DNA of 64,000 nucleotides from Candidatus Sedimenticola sp. (ex Thyasira tokunagai) (GCA_037318855.1 CP134874.1:868598-932597); one strand, 5' to 3'; shown: positions 44,193 to 54,155, counted from the first letter of the stretch. Notes: generated from the letters alone by a model not told the origin. Numbers and translations are program-made.

Positions 44193-46894
44193 TAACCCCC
44201 TTTTCTGATATTCACCGCCACCACTTTGTATTCCGGCGTCATACTGTACTCGTCCATCACACCGCTGGTGATGTGATTGATTGCAATCTCCGGATAGTGA
44301 AATGTGGTGAAGAGAACGCCGGGTTTTACCTGCTCAGAGTGTCGCGCAGTTACCCGTGCGATCCCCTGACGGGAGCTTATTTCAACAGGGTCGTTATCCC
44401 GGATACCTTTGGTCTCGGCATCTTGTGGATTGATCAGAAGCCAGTCCTGTTCCACCAACTCCACGTTTGGTGTGCGTCGCGTCATACTGCCGCAGTTGTA
44501 GTGCTCCAGAATACGCCCGGTGGTAAGGATATAGGGATACTCTTCAGGCTCCGGGTCCAGTTCCGGGGTCTCTTCAAAGCCGAAGAATTGAAAATGACCC
44601 AGGCCCAGCTTGAAACTCTCCTGATGAAGAATCTGGGTATCACTGCCATTGGGCTCGACCGGCCACTGTTTACCGTTATCACCCAACCCGTCCCAGCTCA
44701 CACCGGCAAAGAAAGGTACTACTTTAGCGATCTCCTGCAGATGCAGTCTTGGATCATAACCGGGTTGATCAAAGCCCATACGGTTCATGATATCCACAAT
44801 GATCTGCCCATCGGGCCTTGTTCCCTCCAGTGGTTCAACCGCCCGGTTAACCCGTTGGATACGCCGTTCACCATTGGTAAAGGTGCCGCTCTTCTCAAAG
44901 TGCGATGAAGCGGGCAGTACCACATCAGCAATGGAAGCAGTCTCGGTCATAAACAGCTCCTGCACCACCAGGAAGTCGAGCTGTTTGAGGGAGAATTTCA
45001 CCTCGCAGGAGTTGGGGTCAGTCTGCAACAGATCCTCTCCCATCACCCACAGCGCCTTGAGCTTTCCTTCGCGGGCGGCGGCGAACATCTCCGGAATCTT
45101 ATACCCCTCATGGGTGGGGACCGCCTGACCGTATATCGCCTGGTAGTGGTCACGGACATCACTGCGGGTGAAATCAAGGTAGCCTGCTCCCAGGTTGGGC
45201 TGCACCCCCATGTCGGCGGCACCCTGTACATTATTCTGGCCGCGCAGGGGGTTGATACCTACACCGGGCCGACCAATGTTTCCGGTCATCATCGCCAGGG
45301 CGGCGATAAGCATCACCGCCTTACTTCCCTGAAAATGCTCGGTTACCCCCAGGCCGTGAAACGCCATCGCTTGCTCAGCCTCTCCGTAGAGGATTGCCGC
45401 CCGTCGTACCTGCTCACGTGCCACACCGGTAATCTGTTCCAGTCGATCCAGGTCGATCGCCATCAGTTGCTTGTGGAGTGGATCAAAGCCTTCGGTCCGT
45501 TCTGCAATAAATGCCTCATCCAACAGCCCTTCATCGCAGATGTAGTAGAGCAACATATTAAGTAGCGCTACATTGGAACCGGGGCGTAACTGTAGATGGA
45601 TCGTCGCCAGGCGGGCCAGATCAGTAACCCGTGGATCGATAACGATCATAGGCACTCCCTTGAGCGCACGCTGGCGCAGTTTGGCGCCGGTTACCGGATG
45701 GGCATCACCAGGATTGGCGCCAATCAGCAGCAGGCAGTCGGCCAGTGCTATCTCATCAATGGAGTTGGTGGCGGCGCCGGTGCCGTAGGTCTGCTGCATA
45801 CCGTAGGCGGTGGGTGCGTGACAGACTCTGGCACAGCCGTCGATATTATTGGTTCCCACTACCAGGCGCATGAACTTCTGCATCAGGTAGTTCTCTTCAT
45901 TGGTACAGCGGGCGGAAGAGATTCCGGCAATCGCATCGGGGCCATGAGACTCGCTGATCGCCTTCAGTTTCTCGGCTATGGTATCCAGAGCCTCATCCCA
46001 TGTGGCGGGTTGCAGCACGCCATCACGCCGGACAAGGGGGTGGCGCAGGCGTTCAGGGTGGTTGTAATACTCGAAGGCGTAACGTCCCTTCACACAGCTG
46101 TGTCCGGCATTAACTGCGGCATCTTCCGCTGCGCTGATGGCGCGCACCTCGCCTCCACTCACCAATACCTCCAGGTTGCAGCCAACACCGCAGTAAGTGC
46201 AGACGGTTCTCACCCGCTTCTCTGCTTCCAGCGTCTTTGCACGATGGCGATCGCTCAGGGAGTTTGTGGGGCAGGTCTGGACACATCGCCCACAGGAGAC
46301 ACAGTCAGACGCTTTAAAGCTCTGATCGAGTGAACGGATGATACGGTTTGCATAACCCCGACCCTGCATGGAGAGCACAAAAGCCCCCTGCACCTCGTCA
46401 CAGGCACGAATACAGCGGTAGCAGTTAATGCACTCTGTCTGATCAAAATGGATATAGGGGTGACTCTCGTCCGGAGCTTCCCTGCTTACGCCGCGTGGGA
46501 AGCGCTCCTCAGGCAGCTGGTAACGCTTTACTATCTTCTGAAAAAGGGTAGGCCGTTCACCCGGGAGCGGCTCCAATCTACCCTCCGGGTAGTCACTCAA
46601 CAGCAGCTCGATGATATTCCGGCGCAGCTGCTCAATAGATTGGCTATCGGGCCAGAGATATTGCCCCGGCAGAGCGGGAGTGTGACAGGCGGCCACTACA
46701 CGACGTGCACCCTCAAGCGTAGAGGAGACCTCCACACTACAGAGACGACAGGAACCAAAGGGCTCAAGCACAGGGTCGTGACAGAGTACCGGGATGATCT
46801 CCCCTCCCAGTTGGCGGGAGACAAATTCATAGAGGGTTTCACCGGGTTCAAGGCGGTAGGTATCACCGTTGATAAAGGCGTGGGAGTCCGGCAT
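44192..46894 (-). CDS. NAD-dependent formate dehydrogenase, molybdopterin subunit
   Basis: A 900-residue FdsA/FdhF-type catalytic subunit. N-terminal NuoG-like 2Fe-2S cysteines (PVLCHDPVLEPFGSCRLC, AACHTPA), two ferredoxin clusters (CINCYRCIRACDEV, CVSCGRCVQTCP), the proximal cluster CTYCGVGCNLEV, the active-site cysteine-histidine in CARVCHAPTAYG, and the C-terminal pterin-binding region (TTGRILEHYNCGSMTRRTP). It uses Cys, not Sec. It oxidises formate to CO2 and passes electrons to the NADH-forming subunit encoded just upstream (TAATG overlap). FdhD is not in the window. Confidence 0.92.
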   Translation of the reverse strand: MPDSHAFINGDTYRLEPGETLYEFVSRQLGGEIIPVLCHDPVLEPFGSCRLCSVEVSSTLEGARRVVAACHTPALPGQYLWPDSQSIEQLRRNIIELLLSDYPEGRLEPLPGERPTLFQKIVKRYQLPEERFPRGVSREAPDESHPYIHFDQTECINCYRCIRACDEVQGAFVLSMQGRGYANRIIRSLDQSFKASDCVSCGRCVQTCPTNSLSDRHRAKTLEAEKRVRTVCTYCGVGCNLEVLVSGGEVRAISAAEDAAVNAGHSCVKGRYAFEYYNHPERLRHPLVRRDGVLQPATWDEALDTIAEKLKAISESHGPDAIAGISSARCTNEENYLMQKFMRLVVGTNNIDGCARVCHAPTAYGMQQTYGTGAATNSIDEIALADCLLLIGANPGDAHPVTGAKLRQRALKGVPMIVIDPRVTDLARLATIHLQLRPGSNVALLNMLLYYICDEGLLDEAFIAERTEGFDPLHKQLMAIDLDRLEQITGVAREQVRRAAILYGEAEQAMAFHGLGVTEHFQGSKAVMLIAALAMMTGNIGRPGVGINPLRGQNNVQGAADMGVQPNLGAGYLDFTRSDVRDHYQAIYGQAVPTHEGYKIPEMFAAAREGKLKALWVMGEDLLQTDPNSCEVKFSLKQLDFLVVQELFMTETASIADVVLPASSHFEKSGTFTNGERRIQRVNRAVEPLEGTRPDGQIIVDIMNRMGFDQPGYDPRLHLQEIAKVVPFFAGVSWDGLGDNGKQWPVEPNGSDTQILHQESFKLGLGHFQFFGFEETPELDPEPEEYPYILTTGRILEHYNCGSMTRRTPNVELVEQDWLLINPQDAETKGIRDNDPVEISSRQGIARVTARHSEQVKPGVLFTTFHYPEIAINHITSGVMDEYSMTPEYKVVAVNIRKGG

Positions 46895-48531
46895 TACTTC
46901 GTCCCCTTGGCAATAAACAGCTCCATCTCATCGGGGAAATACTCCAGGATATTTCGTACCGGTAGCGGCAATCCTCCTCCCAGTGCACAGAGCGAACCCA
47001 AAGCAAGGGTCTCAAGTAGATCTGAAAGGAGTCGGCCATCCAGTGGCTGCTTAGGGCTTGCCTGATTGAGCATATCCGAACCCTTGCGTGTACCTATCCG
47101 GCAGGGCACACACTTGCCGCAGGATTCGTCAGCCATATAGTCAAACAGATGTCGCAGAAACTCGATCATCGGGAAGCTCTTGGGGATGGCGATAATACCG
47201 GCGTGACCCAGTAGAAATCCCGCTTGATCGAAAGACTCGAAATCAATGGTCAGCTCGGCACTTTTATCGATAGGCAGCACCCCTCCCAGGGGGCCGCCGA
47301 CCTGCAGTCCCTTAACGGGATAGCGAAAACCACCTGCCAGATCTGAGATGAGCCGGTCCAGAGGCAGACCCATATCCACCTCATAAACACCCGGATGGTT
47401 GAAGCTGTGATCAAGCGAGATCAGTTTGCTGCCGGTACTCACTCCATTACCGATTGCAGCAAAGGCCTCGCCCCCATTTTCAGCAATCCAGGGGAGGGCG
47501 GCAAAGGTCTCTACATTGCTCAGCAGGGTCGGCATGCCAAAGAGTCCCGCCTGTGCCGGGTAGGGTGGGCGTACCCGCACTTCGGGACGCAACCCCTCAA
47601 TGGAGTTGAGCAGCGCAGTCTCCTCGCCGCAGACGTAAGCCCCCGCCCCCCTGATAACGTGGAACTCAACACCGGATTGTCGGTAGGCAAGCGTCGTTCG
47701 ATACTGCGCTATGGCGGCAGTCATGAGCTCTATCGCCTCAGGATATTCGGCCCTGATATAGAGAAAGCCATGACGCGCACCACAGGCAAGGACGGCAAGC
47801 AGCATTCCACCCAGTACCCGATGTGGTTGATCCTCCAGCAGATAACGGTCACTGAATGCTCCGGGGTCGCCCTCGTCAGCATTGCAGACAATATATTTTT
47901 TCCCCTCCGGCATCTCAGCACAAGCTTTGAGCTTCGATGCAAACGGGAAACCGGCTCCTCCCCGACCCCTCAAGCCGGAACGCTCCAACTCTTGGACGAT
48001 CACGCCTGCTTGCTGCGGCAACGATTGATAGAAGGCGTCGATATCACTAATGATCGAGCCAAAAACATTGATAGAGGCTGCCGCGAAAAAAGGCACATGC
48101 TCGCGGTTATGGGGTTTTGAGTGGGTCTTTTTCAGATCGGCCAGGGTTTCACAGTCAAAGGTCTTACCTTCGGTCACCATGCCCCCTCCCCGGTAGCAGC
48201 GACCGACACAGGCCATCTCACCCACCTCTGATGTTGAGTAGTGTGCAGCCAGATCTGCGTGAGCCGGTTGGGTTTTTTGCGAAAGCCGACAAGCCGTTCC
48301 CTTGCATCGATAAGCGCGCTTACCCCTGTTTGTCTCCCTGAGAAAGTCATAGAAAGAGTGACTGCCCTGAATTACCCCTGGTGCAATCAGGTGTTTTTCG
48401 GCAATCTTTCGAATCTCATCGCTGGAGAGGGTGCCGTGTTTATCAGCAATCAGGCCATATTCAGCAAAGAGGGTATTCCCTTCAGGAGAGCGGGCGCTTA
48501 GTGCGCGTATATTCTTAGACATTGGATCCAA
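46894..48531 (-). CDS. Formate dehydrogenase NADH/FMN subunit (NuoE-NuoF fusion)
   Basis: A 545-residue protein. The NuoE-like thioredoxin-fold domain (about 1-125) has cluster cysteines YRCKGTACR and GEMACVGRC. The NuoF-like domain has the FMN/NAD sites GLRGRGGAGFP and NADEGDPGAF, AGAYVCGEETALLNS, and the 4Fe-4S motif ESCGKCVPCRIGTRKG. Together with the alpha subunit it reduces NAD+ with formate electrons (diaphorase module). ATG 48531 or ATG 48519 (MSKNI) are both possible starts. First gene of the two-gene operon. Confidence 0.92.
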   Translation of the reverse strand: MDPMSKNIRALSARSPEGNTLFAEYGLIADKHGTLSSDEIRKIAEKHLIAPGVIQGSHSFYDFLRETNRGKRAYRCKGTACRLSQKTQPAHADLAAHYSTSEVGEMACVGRCYRGGGMVTEGKTFDCETLADLKKTHSKPHNREHVPFFAAASINVFGSIISDIDAFYQSLPQQAGVIVQELERSGLRGRGGAGFPFASKLKACAEMPEGKKYIVCNADEGDPGAFSDRYLLEDQPHRVLGGMLLAVLACGARHGFLYIRAEYPEAIELMTAAIAQYRTTLAYRQSGVEFHVIRGAGAYVCGEETALLNSIEGLRPEVRVRPPYPAQAGLFGMPTLLSNVETFAALPWIAENGGEAFAAIGNGVSTGSKLISLDHSFNHPGVYEVDMGLPLDRLISDLAGGFRYPVKGLQVGGPLGGVLPIDKSAELTIDFESFDQAGFLLGHAGIIAIPKSFPMIEFLRHLFDYMADESCGKCVPCRIGTRKGSDMLNQASPKQPLDGRLLSDLLETLALGSLCALGGGLPLPVRNILEYFPDEMELFIAKGTK

Positions 48532-48697
48532 CCCTTATCCATCTCGACCATTCAACTCAGCTGAGTGTAACCCAGTAGAAGAGGTTTTCGCCCGCCTGTA
48601 GGTACTTTCTGGCGGAAAACGGCTTGTATTCACCACTGAGAAAAAGTTATATAGAGATCTGAATAAATGGATGTACACAATAATCCGGGAACCGAGT

Positions 48698-48762
48698 GTA
48701 GGAACGAACTTGTTTGCGAAGAAGATGCCCGGTCGCCTGATCGCGAATAAATTCGCTCCTAC
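48698..48762. repeat. REP-like palindrome
   Basis: GTAGGAACGAACTTGTTTGCGA and TCGCGAATAAATTCGCTCCTAC form an imperfect hairpin. Same family as 20930-20994 and 62790-62852. It occupies the centre of the 360-base divergent gap between formate dehydrogenase and the lipoprotein gene, where no gene is seen. Confidence 0.8.
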
Positions 48763-48892
48763 AGATGCACTTTTTTCTATGAAGGTGGTGCTTCAGGACT
48801 ATTGTGCATAGCCGCTTTTGAATAAAAGAATCAGAGAATGACGCTGAGAAACGCCGTCAGCACTGTATCCACATAGCACACTGGGATTGATC

Positions 48893-49354
48893 ATGATGAA
48901 AACAACCACAGTTATCCTTGCCTGTACTGTAACTTTGGCCCTAATGGGTTGTGAAGATAAATCAAAGGCGGTACAGCAGGTACAGCCAAAGCCGGAGATA
49001 AGCAAAACAGCTCCTGCCCCCGTTAGGGAGATAAGCACCGAGCCCAGCCTGACCGAACAAGCCAAGTCCTTGGGTAGCAATGTTTGGGACAAGACCAAGG
49101 ACCTCTCCGGTGAGGCGGTGGAAAAGGGCAAAGAGCTTGGGGCACAAGCGACCGAGAAATCCAAAGAACTCTATGAAACCGCCAAGGAGAAGGGTGGTGA
49201 ACTTGGTGAGGCAACTGCGGATAAATCGAAAGAGCTCTGGGAAGGTACCAAAGAGAAGTCCTCAGAGTACTACGATGCGGCTAAAGAGAAGGCCGATGAG
49301 CTTTACAAGAATTCGACACAGGATAAAAACCCAGCCCAGGTTCGCGAGATCTGA
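48893..49354 (+). CDS. Lipoprotein with LEA-like amphipathic repeats
   Basis: About 153 residues. The signal peptide has lipobox LALMGC (lipid-anchored Cys). The mature part is a highly charged helix of 11-residue-type repeats (DKTKDLSGEAVEKGKELG, EKSKELYETAKEKGGELG, DKSKELWEGTKEKSSEYYD). This pattern resembles group 3 LEA and YtxH-like proteins linked to envelope or desiccation/osmotic stress; function here is inferred. ATG 48893 and 48896 are both possible after GGGA. Confidence 0.75.
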   Translation: MMKTTTVILACTVTLALMGCEDKSKAVQQVQPKPEISKTAPAPVREISTEPSLTEQAKSLGSNVWDKTKDLSGEAVEKGKELGAQATEKSKELYETAKEKGGELGEATADKSKELWEGTKEKSSEYYDAAKEKADELYKNSTQDKNPAQVREI

Positions 49355-49366
49355 GTTTTCTACGAT

Positions 49367-50200
49367 ATGAAAGTCGCTCTCTTTTCAGATGTTCAGGGTA
49401 ACCAGCCGGCAATGGAGGTGGTATTGGAGCATATCCATGCCTGGAACCCGGATTTGGTGGTGCTTAACGGCGACCTGATCAATCGCGGCCCGAACAATCC
49501 ACAGTGTCTGGAGCTGTTCTTACAGTTTCAACAGCAGCACAGCTCTGTTCCGATCCGTGGCAATCATGAGGAGTTCGTACTCTATTGTGCGAAAAATCCA
49601 CCTGCAAATGAAAATAAGGCGGCGCTACGCCAGTTTGCCGACTGGACAACAAGGCAGTTGGGGGATCAGGTTCAGCAGTTTGCCAAATGGGCGGATCATC
49701 TCAACTTTCACGGAGAAGAAGATGACCAGTGGGTGCATGTTACCCACGGCACTTTGAAGGGAAACAGGGATGGCATCTCCAGTAGCATCCCTGATGATAA
49801 GCTGGAGCACAAACTGCCCGAGCAGATCGCTCTTTTCGTCACAGCTCACACCCATAAGGTGCATGAGCGTCTATTCAAGGGTATTCAAATACTCAATATC
49901 GGCTCTGTTGGGTCCCCTTTTGATGGTGACCCGCGTGCCAGCTACGCCCAACTTGAGCTTCGTAACGGCTCGTGGCGCAGAAAAATCATACGCCTGGCCT
50001 ATGACCGTGATCGCATGGCCCGAGACTGTGAGGAGTCGGGATTTCTCGATAAAGGTGGCCCTCTGACCCGAGTCATCTTTGAAGAGTGGCGGCGAGCCGA
50101 TCTCCTGATGCCCTTCTGGAACAGACGTTACAGAGAGGCGGTTCTCGATGGCCGGATCAGCATGCAAAAAGCCGTGGATGAATTTTTGTCCGGGGTATAA
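49367..50200 (+). CDS. Calcineurin-like metallophosphoesterase
   Basis: A 277-residue cytosolic protein of the YfcE/Ser-Thr phosphatase-like metallophosphoesterase family. Metal motifs: LFSDVQGN (usual D-x-H, here Gln replaces His), GDLINRG, GNHEEF, VTHGT and TAHTHK. The C-terminal about 80 residues (DRDRMARDCEESGF..., REAVLDGRISMQKAVDEFLSG) are helical. Substrate unknown. It starts 12 bases after the lipoprotein gene. Confidence 0.85.
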   Translation: MKVALFSDVQGNQPAMEVVLEHIHAWNPDLVVLNGDLINRGPNNPQCLELFLQFQQQHSSVPIRGNHEEFVLYCAKNPPANENKAALRQFADWTTRQLGDQVQQFAKWADHLNFHGEEDDQWVHVTHGTLKGNRDGISSSIPDDKLEHKLPEQIALFVTAHTHKVHERLFKGIQILNIGSVGSPFDGDPRASYAQLELRNGSWRRKIIRLAYDRDRMARDCEESGFLDKGGPLTRVIFEEWRRADLLMPFWNRRYREAVLDGRISMQKAVDEFLSGV

Positions 50201-50263
50201 TTTGCACCGCTGCTTCGTCTGTACTGCACGTTGATCAAAACGGCGGTCCCACATATGAATAAT

Positions 50264-50549
50264 CCTAGAATCCTCAGTTGACCTCCCCATTCTACGGGCA
50301 AGACATTGATTTTAATTACATTGACTACGATTGCTTCTTTCACTCCCCGGGTGAATAACACTACAGTGCGGATAGCACACTTGGGTTGGCGCATTACGGC
50401 GTTACAATTCCTTGGAATAGGCAGAAAATTGCTCCTGCATTTTCTGCATACCGTCCATCCATGGACATAAATGACTATTCCGCGTCGTTGTGCCTTGTAC
50501 TGCACCAACCCAAGCGCACTCTCCACCCTGTTCAACTGAGGATTCTAGG
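50264..50549 (+). mobile_element. 286-bp MITE with 5-bp target duplication, copy 2
   Basis: Perfect 18-bp terminal inverted repeats (CCTAGAATCCTCAGTTGA / TCAACTGAGGATTCTAGG) and target duplication ATAAT on both sides (50259-50263 and 50550-50554). Same length as copy 1. It ends 24 bases before the rhlE start, so it may influence that gene's promoter. Confidence 0.92.
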
Positions 50550-50573
50550 ATAATCGATACCAGAGACGATTCT

Positions 50574-51812
50574 ATGAGCTTTGCCTCCCTGGGCCTATCC
50601 CTCCCTATCCTTGAAGCCGTTGCCGACCAGGGCTACGAAACACCTTCTGAAATACAGGCCCGGGTGATACCTGCAGTACTTGCAGGCAAAGACATTATGG
50701 CGGCGGCCCAGACCGGCACCGGCAAAACAGCGGGATTTATACTCCCTCTCTTGGAACGATTATCGAAGGGCCCGCGTCCTCAAGCCAATCAGGTACGAGC
50801 TCTGGTTTTGACGCCTACACGTGAACTGGCAGCCCAGGTCGAGAGCACTATTATCGCCTATGGTAAACATTTGCCTCTGCGTTCAGCCGTGGTATTTGGT
50901 GGGGTCAAGATCAATCCCCAGATGATGAAACTGCGCCGGGGCACCGATATTTTGGTGGCAACACCGGGGCGCTTGCTTGATCTGTACAATCAAAATGCCG
51001 TGAGGTTTAAACAGTTGGAAGTGCTGGTGTTGGATGAGGCCGACCGAATGTTGGATATGGGCTTTATCCACGACATCGGCAAAATTCTAGCGCTCTTGCC
51101 AAAGCAGCGCCAGACTCTGATGTTCTCTGCGACTTTTTCTGATGGGATTCGCAATCTGGCTAAGACCCTAGTTAACAGTCCAACTGAAATCTCGGTCAAC
51201 CCGCAAAATACTACGGCAACTACAGTAGAACAGTGGATCTGTCCGGTGGATAAAAACAGGAAGTCGACACTGCTCAGGCAGTTGATTCAGGATAACCGAT
51301 GGGATCAGGTCCTGGTATTTTGCAAAACCAAGCAGGGTGCAAGTCGCTTAACTCACCAGTTGGAGAGTAAAGGCATTAGCGCCGTGGCGATTCACGGCAA
51401 TAAAAGTCAGGGGGCAAGGACCAGGGCGCTAGCTGACTTTAAAAATGGCTTGTATCGAGTGTTGGTTGCCACCGATTTGGCAGCCAGGGGCCTGGATATT
51501 GACCAACTGGCACAGGTGGTCAACTTTGATCTGCCCCATGTAGCCAATGATTATGTCCATAGAATCGGCCGTACCGGTCGGGCCGGGGAAAAAGGGCAGG
51601 CGGTATCATTAGTCTGTGCAGATGAGTTCAAAGAGCTCCTGAGTATCGAGCACCTGATTCAGAAGTCACTGACACGCAAGCCAATAGAAGGCTTTGAGCC
51701 GGTACACACCCTACCTCCATCGCGCTTGGTTCAGCGTTCCATTCGCCCTAAAAAACCGAAGAAGCCCAAAAAACCTAAAGTAGAGCATAAAGATGGACAG
51801 CGTTCTGGATAG
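50574..51812 (+). CDS. rhlE: DEAD-box RNA helicase, RhlE type
   Basis: A 412-residue helicase. Q motif ([26 protein letters not shown] split over the N-terminus), Walker [34 protein letters not shown] motif [16 protein letters not shown] (FSATFSDG), [11 protein letters not shown] and [10 protein letters not shown]. It ends in a Lys-rich tail ([12 protein letters not shown]). Acts in RNA remodelling. ATG 50574 chosen because the frame upstream is inside the MITE. Assignment to RhlE rather than another DEAD protein is by overall resemblance. Confidence 0.9.
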   Translation: MSFASLGLSLPILEAVADQGYETPSEIQARVIPAVLAGKDIMAAAQTGTGKTAGFILPLLERLSKGPRPQANQVRALVLTPTRELAAQVESTIIAYGKHLPLRSAVVFGGVKINPQMMKLRRGTDILVATPGRLLDLYNQNAVRFKQLEVLVLDEADRMLDMGFIHDIGKILALLPKQRQTLMFSATFSDGIRNLAKTLVNSPTEISVNPQNTTATTVEQWICPVDKNRKSTLLRQLIQDNRWDQVLVFCKTKQGASRLTHQLESKGISAVAIHGNKSQGARTRALADFKNGLYRVLVATDLAARGLDIDQLAQVVNFDLPHVANDYVHRIGRTGRAGEKGQAVSLVCADEFKELLSIEHLIQKSLTRKPIEGFEPVHTLPPSRLVQRSIRPKKPKKPKKPKVEHKDGQRSG

Positions 51813-51880
51813 AATGCCCTTGTCACTTCCCTGTTTCGTCTTATGCTTAGGATAATAGTAGAGAGGCCGGGAGGCTGGCG

Positions 51881-53224
51881 ATGGGCAACTCAAATGGGCG
51901 GCGGATTGTCATCATGGGTGCGGCAGGTAGAGATTTTCACAATTTCAATCGCGTCTACCGGGACAACCCTGACTATCGTGTAGTGGCTTTTACCGCCACC
52001 CAAATCCCCGAAATTTCAGGTAGATGCTATCCGGCGGTGCTTGCAGGTGCGCTTTATCCTGAAGGTATACCGATACTGGAGCAGTCACAACTCGAACAGA
52101 TTATTGCCGGTCAGGGGATTGATCAGGTGGTTTTCGCCTACAGTGATGTGAGTCAGGCGGAGGTGATGCATATCGCTTCCCAAGTGCTCGCGGCGGGGTG
52201 TGATTTTGTCATGCTTGGGCCGGAGCGCACCATGCTGCAGTCGAAGGTACCGGTGATTGCCGTCTCGGCGGTGCGTACCGGTTGTGGAAAATCGCCCACC
52301 AGCCGCTGGCTTTCACGCTATTTGAAGTCTCAGGGGGTGCGCGTCGGGGTGATGCGCCATCCTATGCCTTACGGTGATCTGGCAAGTCAGACGGCACAAC
52401 GCTTTAGCCGTCATGAGGATCTGTTGGCGGCCGACTGCACTATCGAAGAGCGGGAGGAGTATGAACCCCATATTGATGCGGGTGGTTTGGTGTTTGCCGG
52501 TGTTGATTATGGTGAGGTGCTGGCCATGGCGGAGCAGGAAGTAGATCTGATTATCTGGGATGGTGGCAATAACGACTTTCCATTTATTCGTCCGGATCTG
52601 CATATTGTGCTGGTCGACCCCCTGCGACCGGGACATGAGACCAGCCACTACCCCGGCGAGGTGGTGTTGCGGATGGCCGATGTGGTGGTGATCAGCAAGG
52701 TGAATGCGGCGGCGGCAGCGGATGTGCAAGCGGTGGCCGAGCGGGTCAGGCAAGTGATTCCCGGTGTGCCGATTATACAGGCGGCATCGGAAGTGACGCT
52801 CGACAATGAGGCCGCCGTCAGAGGTAGACAGGTGCTGGTGGTGGAGGATGGTCCCTCCATAACCCATGGTGGTATGGCCTATGGTGCCGGCTATGTTGCT
52901 TCCTTGGCTGCAGGTGTGGCAGAGATTGTCGATCCGCGTACTGCAGCAGTGCCGTCAATACGGGCGGTGTTTGAAAAGTACCCCCATATTGGCCGGGTGT
53001 TGCCGGCATTGGGCTACAGTCTGGATCAGTTACAGGCGCTGCAGGCCTCTATCAATGCCATGGATGCAGATGTGGTGGTGGCGGCGACGCCCTGCGACCT
53101 GGGGGCGCTTATCGATATCGATAAGCCCCTGATCCGTGCCAGATACGAATACAAAGAGCTCGAGGTGCCCGGCCTGGAGGGTTTGGTGGCGGAATTTCTA
53201 AGCCAGGTTAAGCAGGTCGCCTAG
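51881..53224 (+). CDS. Cyclic 2,3-diphosphoglycerate synthetase-like P-loop protein
   Basis: A 447-residue protein. An N-terminal Rossmann-like domain (RRIVIMGAAGRDFHNFNRVY) is followed by a P-loop domain (VSAVRTGCGKSPTSRWL, about 130-145) with IIWDGGNNDFPF and VVISKVNAA. This matches the family annotated as cDPG synthetase in archaeal thermophiles, but in mesophilic bacteria the product is not established. Its stop abuts the carbamate kinase start (one base between), so the two probably share a pathway. Confidence 0.8.
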   Translation: MGNSNGRRIVIMGAAGRDFHNFNRVYRDNPDYRVVAFTATQIPEISGRCYPAVLAGALYPEGIPILEQSQLEQIIAGQGIDQVVFAYSDVSQAEVMHIASQVLAAGCDFVMLGPERTMLQSKVPVIAVSAVRTGCGKSPTSRWLSRYLKSQGVRVGVMRHPMPYGDLASQTAQRFSRHEDLLAADCTIEEREEYEPHIDAGGLVFAGVDYGEVLAMAEQEVDLIIWDGGNNDFPFIRPDLHIVLVDPLRPGHETSHYPGEVVLRMADVVVISKVNAAAAADVQAVAERVRQVIPGVPIIQAASEVTLDNEAAVRGRQVLVVEDGPSITHGGMAYGAGYVASLAAGVAEIVDPRTAAVPSIRAVFEKYPHIGRVLPALGYSLDQLQALQASINAMDADVVVAATPCDLGALIDIDKPLIRARYEYKELEVPGLEGLVAEFLSQVKQVA

Positions 53225-54130
53225 ATGAAAGTGGTAATAGGTCTTGGAGGCAACGCCCTGCTGCGCCGCGGGCAGCCGATGGAGGCTAATCTACAGCACA
53301 GGAATATTGAGGCTGCCGCCGAGGCGGTAGCCCGGGTGGCTCGTAAGCATACGGTGATATTGACTCACGGCAACGGACCTCAGGTGGGGCTGTTGGCATT
53401 GCAGTCCGCTGCCTACAAGGGGGTGCGGCCCTATCCTCTCGACCTGTTGAGCGCACAGACAGAAGGGATGCTAGGTTATCTGCTGGAGCAGGAGTTGGGC
53501 AATCGTCTGCCCGAGAAGGCACTGGCAACCCTGCTGACTCAGGTGGAGGTGGATCCCACAGACCCGGCGTTTGAGCGGCCTGAGAAATTTATCGGCCCCG
53601 TCTATGACCAGCGTGAGGCGGATGCCGTGAAGCAGAAGTACGGCTGGGCACTGGCGTGTGACGGCAAACGTTTTCGCCGTGTGGTTCCTTCTCCGCGACC
53701 GCAGCGGATTATCGAACTGTCGACCATCAGTATGCTGGCCGAAGCGGGTGCCTTGGTTATCTGTACCGGTGGGGGTGGTATCCCTGTGGTGGTTACGCCC
53801 GACGGCGGTTTGATGGGTGTGGAAGCGGTGATCGATAAGGACTACTCCACCGCCATGCTGGCGGTTGAGTTAAAGGCTGACAGGCTGCTGCTGTTGACCG
53901 ATGTGGATGCCGTCTACGCGGAGTGGAAGAAAGAGACGGCACGACCCTTCAGGTCAACCAGTCCACGGGTGCTTGGCCGCTATCTTTTTGCCAAGGGGTC
54001 TATGGGGCCGAAGGTGGAAGCCGCCTGTGATTTTGTTCAGCGAACAGGTCATCCTGCCGCCATCGGCCGGCTGCAGGATGCCCTTGGGCTTGTTACAGGC
54101 GAGTTGGGAACGGTGATACTGCCGGATTGA
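53225..54130 (+). CDS. arcC: Carbamate kinase
   Basis: A 301-residue amino-acid-kinase-family enzyme: VIGLGGNALLRRGQP, ILTHGNGPQVGLLALQS, AQTEGMLGYLLEQEL, ICTGGGGIPVV, VIDKDYSTAMLAVEL, and KGSMGPKVEAACDFV. It makes ATP from carbamoyl phosphate and ADP (or the reverse). No arginine deiminase or catabolic ornithine carbamoyltransferase gene is beside it. It is coupled instead to the cDPG-synthetase-like gene. Confidence 0.92.
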   Translation: MKVVIGLGGNALLRRGQPMEANLQHRNIEAAAEAVARVARKHTVILTHGNGPQVGLLALQSAAYKGVRPYPLDLLSAQTEGMLGYLLEQELGNRLPEKALATLLTQVEVDPTDPAFERPEKFIGPVYDQREADAVKQKYGWALACDGKRFRRVVPSPRPQRIIELSTISMLAEAGALVICTGGGGIPVVVTPDGGLMGVEAVIDKDYSTAMLAVELKADRLLLLTDVDAVYAEWKKETARPFRSTSPRVLGRYLFAKGSMGPKVEAACDFVQRTGHPAAIGRLQDALGLVTGELGTVILPD

Positions 54131-54155
54131 TTCACTGGTTGGCTGGAGGTGGTGT

